From: Euleptes europaea
Lineage: Eukaryota; Chordata; Lepidosauria; Squamata; Sphaerodactylidae
Assembly: GCF_029931775.1 (NCBI RefSeq)
Contig: NC_079321.1
Span: 74,721,524 to 74,785,523, forward strand
Direction: 5' to 3'
Length of the DNA stretch: 64,000 nt
Shown: piece by piece, positions 55,332-64,000 of the stretch
Position numbering within the stretch: position 1 is the first letter of the stretch
Layout: every line of letters starts with the position of its first letter
Notes under the pieces: model-generated
Databases searched by the model: none
Seen by the model: only the letters and a program-made list of their open reading frames with translations
What the model was told of the DNA's origin: nothing
Made by a program: the position numbers and the translations under genes

Positions 55332-56979
55332 GTTTCAAGGACACTTCTAGATACACAAGAAGCGGCACTGTCCTGAAGTTACAGCTGTAGAGACAACAAC
55401 AAAAAAGCTTCTCACTAACCTGTTTATAGAAACAACAGCCTGACCTTTCCCCCATGTAGTAAAATAGTACCTATGTTGTTATACTTGCCTTTTCTTCCAA
55501 CGAGAAATTACTCCCTATCACCCCAAGATCTCCCACTTCTTTTTCATTTTGCGTTTATGAACTGAAAGGGAGGGGGGGGAGAACAGATCAAATTGTAGTA
55601 TAATTCTTAAACCTAACATTGATTTTAATTCTTAAACCTAACACTTTTGTTTGCAAGGGCTGACAATTTTCTTAAACATAAACTAGTTTTATTAAGATCT
55701 TAGGTATATTATTTACACATAGGTAAGTGAATTAAGTGGCTTCTCTCAAGTAAATATGGATAGTTTACACCCATGCATCCCAGCACTCCACATTCTGATT
55801 CCGAAACAAGTCCCACCAAGATGATTCAAGTTTTCAAGTAAATGTACTTAAGACTACAGTTATCAATCTAAGCATCAGAACATAACTACTCGTGACTACG
55901 CAGTATGCAGTAAGATGCCTTTGGGAAAGCTGTACTCACTGTTGTTCAGAAGCACCTCTTCTCTGCACGTAAAACAAGCTGCCATTCAGTTCTTTCAGTG
56001 CTTGACCTGTTTAATGCAGGCAAGCACCCTGCTTGGTGGAAGTTACAGTAAGCCAATCAGTGTAAAGTTGCTCACCAAGGGGTGGGGATTTTTTCAATGC
56101 TGTGTAATTTTTATTTTTAAGGTGGAAAGAATATTTAAGTAATCTGCTACCAGAAAATACAATTCCACTGGTATAAAATGGCAGAAAAAAAGAATCCTAG
56201 TTTACAAAAAGGACCTTAGGTGCATTCTACAATGCCGTGCTTTAATCTCCAAAACAATGTTATTTTAGGATCAACCAAAAGCTTCAAATAAGGTAGCATG
56301 CTTTCAAATCCCGCAGACATTTACTGCCAGCTCTTTTGTAGGAGGAATTTACTATACATTTAATACTGCAGTTACCCTTTTTCTGATTACTTTCCTATAA
56401 ATACTCCTTTAAAATGCATATACACACAAAGAGCTATGGTAACTACAGTCAAAAACCTGTCTAGGCAGGATTAAGCTACACTCCTATATGCACCATGGGA
56501 TAAACTGGGACTTGCTTGTGAATAAAACATACATAGGATTGGACTATGGAGTAAGGGTGGGCATTCTTGCCAACCGCTATGGTCATCTTTCCCAGCTGTT
56601 TGTCCACTGCAGACGTGGAAAATTCCACTTGAACGTGGGTAGAGCAGGATGCCCTACCGGGGGGGGGGGCGGAGACCCCACAATACAAACCAATTGCCTT
56701 TCCTTTCCTTTTATCCTTTAGAAGATCCTTGATCATTTGATCTTGAGCAGCACCTATCTAGTGTTGGAGGGATATAAGGACTGAAACAAATCTTGCCACT
56801 GGCCATGTAGCCTTGGGGTCCCAAACAAACCAATTGCAATTGTCCTCACCTTTGTCTCCCTAGACACAGTATTCGGTATTCTCAGGCGGAGCATTATCCC
56901 ACTTCAACAAGCTCCCCTATTATACGAACCCACTTCTGCAGAAGACCCTCCTCTCTTTCATTGCCCCCCCACCCCCGTT
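55332..56979. other. Between the ABRA-like gene and TRMT11
   Basis: No gene seen. A possible splice donor (caggttagt, minus strand) near 55420 could end a 5' non-coding exon of the ABRA-like gene. A run of G near 56660 is low complexity. 52436-52889 and 53431-53999 are also without recognised features. Confidence 0.4.
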
Positions 56980-57067
56980 TCCTCTGTCCCGGCCCCGCCT
57001 CTCCGCCGGCTCCTCCCGGGCTCAGCTCGGCGCATGCGCGGGCCCCGACCACCAGCGGCGGGGCGGC

Positions 57068-57142
57068 ATGGCGCTGGCTGGCGGGGCGCGGAGCCGCTAC
57101 CTGCTGCTGCTGGCGCAGGAGAACCTGGCCTTCCGGCTGCCG
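57068..57142 (+). CDS. TRMT11: TRMT11 exon 1 (tRNA guanosine-2-O-methyltransferase catalytic subunit)
   Basis: ATG at 57068, 25 codons (MALAGGARSRYLLLLAQENL then AFRLP) to a phase-0 donor gtgagt. Human TRMT11 begins MALS...RYLLLMAQEHLEFRLP, so the match and the exon end agree. TRMT11 with TRMT112 makes m2G10 in tRNA; the THUMP and methyltransferase domains are in exons beyond the window. I found no second exon up to 64000. Confidence 0.9.
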
Positions 57143-57149
57143 GTGAGTC

Positions 57150-57224
57150 TGGCGCCCGCCCGCCCGCCCGCCCGCCCGCCGGCAGCTGGTGGCAGCTGGT
57201 GGCAGCTGGTGGCAGCTGGTGGCT
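57150..57224 (+). repeat. (CCCG)n tract and four 10-bp repeats with E-boxes
   Basis: gcccgcccgcccgcccgcc near 57157-57180, then ggcagctggt four times exactly at 57181-57220; each unit contains CAGCTG. It begins about 15 bp after the TRMT11 exon 1 donor. Confidence 0.85.
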
Positions 57225-57387
57225 CGCGGATGGCCCGGGCGTTTCCAAAGGGGCGCGGGGAGGGGGCGCTAGGTGGGTCCCTTTGTGCGTCGCCGGGGTC
57301 TCCCAGCTCGTCGGGGTGCCGCGACTCGCTTTCCTTGGGGTGCTGCCCGCGGCGGCTGCTTGCGAGGGGCGAGACACAAATGCAAGC

Positions 57388-58373
57388 CTTTAGGACACTG
57401 GTTCCCAACCAGGGGTCCGTGGACTCCCAGGGGTCCGCGAGAACTAAATCAAGGTCCGCGAAACAAAGTTATCAACCCATCATAAATTAACATTTTCAAT
57501 TAAAAGTTCTCTATTATAAATATATATATATTCAAATATTATTCTAAGCTTAATGTTTCACTAACCGTTATGATTAAAGTTGATTTTCAAATTCTCTGAA
57601 TTTTTATTTTGAACCTTGGGGTCCCTGCACCGAACAAAAAAGTCCTAGTGGTCCCTGGTCAAAAAAAGGTTGGGAACCACTGGTTCCCAACCAGGGGTCC
57701 GTGGACCCCCAGGGGTCCGCGAGAACTAAATTAAGGTCCGCGAAACAAAGTTACCAACCCATAATAAATTAATATTTTCAATTAAAAGTTCTCTATTATA
57801 AAATAGATATATTCAAATATTATTCTAAGCTTAATGTCTCACTAACAGTTATGATTAAAGTCTGTTTTCAAATTCTCTGAATTTTTATTTTGAACCTTGG
57901 GGTCCCTGCACCGAACAAAAAAGTCCTAGTGGTCCCTGGTCAAAAAAAGGTTGGGAACCAGTGTCACTGGTTCCCAACCAGGGGTCCGTGGACCCCCAGG
58001 GGTCTGCGAGAACTAAATTAAGGTCCGCGAAACAAAGTTATCAACCCATAATAAATTAACATTTTCAATTAAAAAGTTCTCTATTATAAATATATATATA
58101 TATATTCAAATATTATTCTAAGCTTAATGTTTAACACTTATGATGAAAGTCTATTTTCAAATTCTCTGCATTTTTATTTTGAACCTTGGGGTCCCTGCGC
58201 CGAACAAAAAAGTCCTGGTGGTCCCTGGTCAAAAAAAGGTTGGGAACCAGTGTCACTGGTTCCCAACCAGGGGTCTGTGGACCCCCAGGGGTCCGCGAGA
58301 ACTAAATTAAGGTCCGTGAAACAAAGTTATAAACCCATAATAAATTAACATTTTCAATTAAAAAGTTCTCTAT

Positions 58374-58414
<41 letters not shown>

Positions 58415-58620
58415 ATATTATTCTAAGCTTAATGTTTAACTAACAGTTATGATGAAAGTCTGTTTTCAAATTCTCGGAATTTTTATTTTGAACTTTGGGG
58501 TCCCTGCGCCGAACAAAAAAGTCCTAGTGGTCCCTGGTCAAAAAAAGGTTGGGACATTATGAAAAATGCAATAAAAATTTATATATATGTAAAAAAAGGT
58601 CGGGAACCACTGCTCTAGGG
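57388..58620. repeat. hAT-type MITE amplified into a tandem array
   Basis: Units start (cactggttcccaaccagggg) at 57396, 57678, 57965 and 58254, periods 282-289 bp. Each unit ends ggttgggaaccac/gtg, which overlaps the next start. The fourth unit is disturbed near 58547 and the array closes at 58612 with cgggaaccactg. Worn 8-bp target repeats (ctttagga/ctctaggg) lie outside the whole block, so one insertion was amplified in place. An AT microsatellite in each unit differs in length. Confidence 0.85.
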
Positions 58621-58839
58621 ACTCAAGAGCAGCGTGTTCTTCTGGCCTCTTGCCCCTCTTTTCCATCCCTGTTCTTCAGACTGGAGTTTTTGTGCATGGG
58701 AGGCATGTGATTCGGGCCTGGGGCTTAAAAGCCGCTTTTGCTAGACTGGCAGAAGCGCAGCTTCCGGATATAGTCTCCCCCTTTTCGAGGGAGCCTTGGA
58801 AGAAGCTGAGAAATGGGATGCTTGTGGGGTAGGTAGTGT

Positions 58840-59240
58840 GGGTACGTGTGTGCAAAGGGCCCTCAAGTTGCAGCTGACCTAAGGCGACCCAGGCTGGGTG
58901 CTTTTAAGGCAAGTGAACGGCAGAGGTGGTTTGCTGTTGCCTTCCTCTGCAGTGTCTTCCTTGGTGGTTTCCCTTCCCAGTAGAGCCCTTAGTCAAAAAG
59001 GGCAAGAGTCCAGTAGCACCTTAAAGACTAACAAAAATATTTTCTGGTAGGGTATGAGCTTTCGTGAGCCGCAGGCTCACGAAAGCTCCTACCCTACCAG
59101 AAAATATTTTTGTTAGTCTTTAAGGTGCTACTGGACTCTTGCCCTTTTTGACTGCTGCAAACAGACTAACACGGCTACCCACTGTGAGGTAGAGCCCTTG
59201 CTTAGCTTCTGAGATCAGGCTATACCATGATGCCATATCA
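58840..59240 (-). mobile_element. 5S-derived SINE interrupted by a foldback MITE
   Basis: 5S-SINE tail and middle at 58845-58990 and 5S-like head at 59190-59240 (gcttagcttctgagatcagg on the plus strand), separated by the element at 58991-59189. Confidence 0.75.
58981..59199. mobile_element. Foldback MITE with 80-bp arms
   Basis: Target repeat tagagccctt at 58981-58990 and 59190-59199. Arms 58991-59070 and 59074-59153 are inverse copies with one mismatch and a 3-bp loop (gca); then a tail to 59189 (gactaacacggctacccact). Same family as 41240-42562. Confidence 0.85.
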
Positions 59241-59380
59241 CCCCCTCCCCCGTGGGGTGTAGGCCACAATTATTAACAACATTTTGTAGACTGGTGGGCT
59301 GTGGCTGATAGTTCGTTACTGTTATATAGTATACTGTTGTAGTCCCCGCATGGTGGATGTTAGGGAGTATGGGAAATAAT

Positions 59381-59582
59381 GGTTTCTTAATGCCCAGGCT
59401 ACCCTGGTCTCGTCAGATCTCAGAATCTAAGCAGGGCCAACCCTGGCAAGTACTTCGATGGGAGACCTCCAAGGGCTGTGACGCGGAGGCAGGCAATGGC
59501 AAACCACCTCTGAAGTCTTTTGCCTTAAAACACCCGACAGGGTTGCCGTAAGTCAGCTATGACTTGATGGCAAAAAACCAAA
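59381..59582 (+). mobile_element. 5S rRNA-derived SINE
   Basis: tggtctcgtcagatctcaga, atctaagcagggcc, agtacttcgatgggagacct, then tail gttgccgtaagtcagctatg. Confidence 0.85.
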
Positions 59583-60477
59583 ATCCAACCATGCAATGTG
59601 AGTCCACTGTTACTAATCCTACAGAGATGTTGGAGGGGAGACAACATCCTACAGTTGACAACTAAATTGCCACATAATTGATCTTTATTGGTGAAGTACA
59701 GTAAGTCTGTGCAGACTTTAAGGCAGGCATACTTGATAGAAGGGAGCAGGACTACGTCTGCTGGTCCTGACACCCACCATCCATCCAATCAACCATACCG
59801 TCAACACCAGCAGAGGGTCCCAAGTGAGTCCTTCTGTGTGTTCATGCTGTTGGCACAGCCCCCTGTCTTCCATGCAATACCAAACCGATGTCACCGAGAT
59901 GCACACAGACACTAAAACAATGTAGAGATAATGTAAGTTCCCCTGTAATGCAAGTTTCATTTCCCTGAGCATCCAAAGGTCTCATGCTGCTGTGCTAGAC
60001 ATATTTAGGTGGGAGCAAGCCCCACTGAACTCAATGGAGCATGAGCAGCACCTGGGATTTCACATCATTTTAAATTATGACACAGATATGTGGAAAATGC
60101 CTCACTGTACAGCAAAGATGGATCTAGCAAGGATGTTCTCTCCCTTCATCCTTTGTTCACCAATTGTCTTACCCACTGAAAGGCAATTTGACCTAGCCAG
60201 AGCTCCCTTCTTTAGGGCGCCTGCCAATACCACGTATAGCCTTTGCCCAGCAGCATATCTTTTGACATTAGAAGTAAATGCTGTTAGGAGAATATTCACT
60301 TTAGCTCGTTGATTGGCACTGTCCTCTGCAGGACTGGAAGGGAAATTTTAAAAGGCTTTTTAAAAGGTTTGCAAAGGCTCTGCCCCTGTAGTAGTGAACT
60401 GGAAACACTGATGTATTGAGAACCAGGTGAAGATTCTAGGCCCTCTTCTGAGAAAGAGTACTGGCTATCCTGAATCA

Positions 60478-60731
60478 TATAGAGTCAATGTGTGTGTAAA
60501 GTGCCGTCAAGTCGCAGCCGGCTTATGGCGACCCCTTTTTGGGGTTTTCATGGCAAGAGACTAACAGAGGTGGTTTGCCAGTGCCTTCCTCTGCACAGCA
60601 ACCCTGGTCTTCCTTGGTGGTCTCCCATCCAAATACTAACCAGGGCTGACCCTGCTTAGCTTCTGAGATCTGACGAGATCAGGCTAGCCTGGGCCATCCA
60701 GGTCAGGGCAGGTTTAATGTATAGAGTCAAT
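60478..60731 (-). mobile_element. 5S rRNA-derived SINE with 12-bp target duplication
   Basis: Element 60490-60719 flanked by tatagagtcaat at 60478-60489 and 60720-60731. Minus strand head gatctcgtcagatctcagaa, aagcagggtcagccctggtt; tail ccgacttgacggcac-like. Confidence 0.88.
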
Positions 60732-60739
60732 AGCCTTCT

Positions 60740-61720
60740 TCTTTTTTTGAATTTTTTTTCAAAAGAATAAAGGAGTGGACATTTTTTTTAAAAGGGATGG
60801 GGGAAATAGGGAATTACAATAATGCATCAAGATATTACATCTGCTGTTCAATTATATAGAAGAAAAAGTATATACACTGGGTGGGAATATGTCTTTTATC
60901 CCAATTTAACCTCTAACATTCTAAAATGTGATATATTTATTCTTTATTTCTGTATATTTGTTAAACTAAATAAAAATACCTTTAAAAAGCCATGTTTAAT
61001 ATTATCCACATTGAACTCATAACTTATGCTGTTTTCATATAAGCATAGCAAAGCCTCCAATTTAGAAACAATTCTTCTCTAGGTCTTTTGTTTACTAAAT
61101 TAGTTAGTTTCGCCATGATGACATATTCTACCAATTTATTCTTCCATTCTTCTGTGTTGAGACCTTCATCCGATTTCCATTTCATGGCTAGTACCATTCT
61201 GGCAGCTGTGACCACGTATCTATACAATTCCTCAGATGCCTTTTCCAGTGTTGCTGGTGTTATCCCAGTATTTCTTCACAATCTTATAAGACCACCAGAT
61301 GTGAAAGAAGGTTCCTTCAGTCTCTTTACATTTCCAGCAATATTCACTGTTCTCCTTATTTATCTTTTGAATGTCTTTAGGTGTAATATACCAGTTGAAG
61401 AACATTTTATACCAATTTTCTCTAAGAGCTTGACAAACTGAACATAATCACCTTTGTCCATAACATCTCCCGTTGTTGCATAGCAATCTCCTCCGCAAAA
61501 TTCTGCATCCATTTTATCATACATGGTTTAACTTGGTGTAACTCAATGTCATATTTAAGTAATCCTTCCCATTAAATGATCGCTGTATTTTTCTATCATG
61601 AGTTCAAATTCTGTTATTTCTGTAGGTGCCCCCCAGAAAAGAGTCCTTTTTTCAGTCTAGAAACAAGTTGACACTATGTGAGCCGTCTTATGTTTTTATT
61701 TTCTTCTTTAGTCCTTTGCC
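60740..61720 (-). mobile_element. L1 LINE 3' fragment, old
   Basis: Minus strand has the L1 ORF2 C-terminal Cys/His motif region (CWKCKETEGTFFHIWW, 61320-61370) and the following wording VVTAARMVLAMKWKS. The frame is broken and the copy is clearly older than the L1 at 5326-6163. Confidence 0.7.
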
Positions 61721-61789
61721 AAGTTTTGACTTCTTGTGAATTAATCATGTCTGTGTAAGTATTATAACCTTCGTGCTCATTTGTCATAG

Positions 61790-63560
61790 TGTCAAGAGAT
61801 TATATTGTAATTTTGAGTTAAAATCCTGTATGTAAGTGTCTCAGGATCTTTCCTTGTGAAGCATAATTAGGCACCTGTATGAGGTTAGTTCTAGCCTCAT
61901 GTAATTCAGCTGGGAACTGTCAGAATGTTACTTTGACAGGAGAAGATCTACATGGTGTCAATGGTAACAAACGTTTGACAGTTGGTGATCTAGATTGAAG
62001 GTTGGCCCAAGCTTGTTAACTTATCAAGAAAGTAATTAAGTAATTAGTGGGTAATTAACAATAGGGCCAGATGTATATAAAGAGTAGAATCACAGCAGAG
62101 AGAGCTTGGTCTTGGCTTGGACGCTGGCTGGGACCACACTTTGCGTGATTATCCAGAAAGAGGCCTGGAGAACCAGAAGAGTTGGAAGAATTACCTTTGG
62201 ACTAATGTTACCAAAACTGCTCTTTAATTTGGGGAAATTAGCATGAGCAGTGGCACCAATATTTATATAGCGGGATCACCCAGTGTCTATCAGGGTTGTT
62301 TTCAATGACTCTCAGAATAAGGACAGACCAAGGATTTCCAAATTAAAAGTGTTTATGTATATTCATTCATTCAGTGTTGCAAATACATACATACAAGAAA
62401 CTAAGAATAAAAGATAGGTAGGATTAGAGACGTTTAGGATGTTGTTGATTGGGTAATACTTTACCTATCTAGAAGTGGAGGGTCCAAAATCCGTGGCTTA
62501 TAGATACAAAACAAAATGCACCCAGAGCTGGGAGAGGGTACCTCGGAGCCTTGAACCAGCCAAGTCACCGGAGGAGGAGGGTGCGTGTGTGTGGAGATCC
62601 GTGGAACTCAACACACAAGAGAGGCAGGACAGAGTTAAAGGGAAGATCTGAACCAGGCTACCTTGTTGGGGAGAGCAAAATATACCCTTTTCTGGGGGGG
62701 CGGGGGAATAAGATTCCCCAGATGGCTCCTTCCCAAAACAAAAGGGATCAAAGACTTCAGGTCCAGAGATAGGGTAAAGTGGCAATTTGTAAACTAAGCT
62801 GGCAGCAGTGATTTATACATCTCCGAGATTGCTCTACTCAGTCTTCTCATGTCAGGAAGCTGTAAATCCTTTACACTCCAGGGATGCAGCAAACAAATTC
62901 TTCCTAGTTGTTGATGCAGATTGCGGCGGATGTTTTCCCACGGGATACTGGGGGTGGGGTGGGGGGCTGTGAGAGAGAGCGACGTGATGCTTTCGCTTCA
63001 GCGTAATGGCTTCTTCTGGATCAGGAGACAATTCAGGATCATGGCTTCCCCTTTGCTGGTTCTGCAGGGGCGACCCGGTCTCTTGTCCTGGACAGCCTGG
63101 CAATGCAGCAGAGCGCTAGCCAAGAGCGGCGGGCTGTTGGCGCTTTAGACATTACAGCGAGTCTCTGGTGTAGTTGCCATGACCAGGGCTGGAGGCAGCG
63201 CATATTGTAACACTAAGCAAGGCAAGGAATTTTACTTCAAGGCTGAGCTGCTGAAGAATGCTGGATGGAAACTCTGTAGCTATCAAGCTGGAAGCTATCC
63301 TCAGGACTGATGGTGAGGAAGAGCTGAGGAGACTTGTTTTGTGAATATCTTGCAGAGACTGCACATTGTCATTTTGTAAGTTTTTATCTTGTAAATAAAC
63401 CTTTTTCTAAAGTTGCTAATTAAAGGTTTATGAGTGCTTGGAAGGTCAAGACTTTACAGTAACAGTAGGTGGCATCTAGGTATTTTTGGAAACAGCGACC
63501 TCAGGAAGCCCTGTTACCAGTGAGTAAGGGGCGAGGTCATCACACATAGTATGCTTCAAT
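61790..63560 (+). mobile_element. Possible LTR-derived sequence split by GC-rich material (fossil)
   Basis: A TATA-like run (atgtatataaagag) near 62071 and an AATAAA near 63394 followed by a T-rich stretch look like LTR parts in the same orientation, with about 0.9 kb of other sequence between. No ends or target repeats found. Confidence 0.22.
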
Positions 63561-64000
63561 TGGCAACGTTAATAGGGATAGTGAAGGACTCAACGCATTC
63601 CTGAGGTCTAAGGATGAAAGCCCTAAGGAGGCCAGGAAGGCGCTGCACCGGCATTCGGGGCCCCCGCACCAGTGTCCAGGCAACCTCTGCCAGAGTAAGT
63701 GGCCCAAATGCTGACAGGAAGGCCTGGGCACAGTGATGGATGGCATAATAAAATATCTGGGAATGAGGATCTCAGGACAGAACAAGTGCCTCCCCGGGAC
63801 ACCAGTGGGGCCTTCTGCCGGCGTCCCACCGCCGTCAAAGCCCGCGCCAGCGTCCCAGGAGGCGTTCCCAGAGCGTCCCGGGGGCCTGGGGGAGGAGCCA
63901 CCTTTAGGTGGCCTCCAAAGCCCTTTCAGGCTGGGAACGCCCCTTTTTTATTTTCGAGAGATACGCCACCTTTTTAGTGAGCCTCTTTCCCCCCCCATAC
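63561..64000. other. GC-rich end of window in TRMT11 intron 1
   Basis: GC-rich, with open frames on both strands, no known protein. Wording resembles 26230-26660, suggesting a shared GC-rich repeat family. Confidence 0.3.

Larger units (their letters stand above)
56980..57375 (+). promoter_or_regulatory. TRMT11: CpG-island promoter of TRMT11 with an NRF1-type site
   Basis: CpG-dense block around exon 1. GCGCATGCGC at 57030-57039, 29-38 bp before the ATG, is the palindromic NRF1 site typical of housekeeping promoters. No TATA box. Confidence 0.65.

Overview
The window is nuclear DNA from a squamate reptile, probably a lizard and possibly a gecko. Sauria-type tRNA SINEs, 5S rRNA-derived SINEs, a BovB LINE, L1, CR1 and Penelope-like elements and many reptile MITEs lie between intron-rich vertebrate genes. 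The species is inferred from repeat content and recalled protein sequences; no search was run.

Genes, in order: (1) NCOA7, plus strand, positions 3807-29872. Eleven coding exons give the last 795 residues; the upstream exons (N-terminus and most of the LysM domain) lie before the window. The C-terminal exons encode a complete TLDc domain. An internal alternative first exon at 21844-21918, with an ISRE-like site about 110 bp upstream, would make the short, TLDc-only, interferon-type isoform (about 226 residues). (2) HINT3, plus strand, 40784-51137, five coding exons and 178 residues, complete, with the HLHLH histidine triad. (3) A small, apparently single-exon gene on the minus strand at 54867-55331 encodes a Costars-domain protein related to ABRA/STARS. 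(4) TRMT11 exon 1, plus strand, 57068-57142; the rest of the gene lies past the window. The order NCOA7-HINT3-TRMT11 matches human chromosome 6q22. The ABRA-like gene between HINT3 and TRMT11 is the unexpected member.

Layout: 1-3806 is NCOA7 intron with a MITE, a solo LTR, a tRNA SINE and a GC-rich block. The NCOA7 introns carry a young truncated L1 with target duplication (5326-6163), several MITEs and SINEs, a degenerate minisatellite (20600-20970), a polypurine tract (21055-21390) and a 1.2-kb GC-rich VNTR (27120-28325). The NCOA7 3'UTR ends near 31.8 kb; a copy of its last ~150 bp recurs at 33.2 kb, and the first copy holds a GC-rich LTR-like insert. From 33.6 to 40.1 kb lies a repeat graveyard: a Tigger-like MITE, a BovB LINE split by a SINE, a solo LTR and another insert, a second solo LTR and LTR-like sequence. 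A spacer-free 210-bp palindrome (40198-40407) sits in the HINT3 CpG island. HINT3 intron 1 contains a tandemly expanded foldback MITE (41240-42562). HINT3 intron 4 has a Penelope-like insertion and a MITE ending about 24 bp before the last exon. TRMT11 intron 1 has a hAT-type MITE amplified into a four-unit tandem array (57396-58612), five-odd SINEs and an old L1.

The main biological points are the alternative ISRE-linked NCOA7 exon, the ABRA-like gene, the HINT3 promoter palindrome and two MITEs caught turning into tandem repeats.
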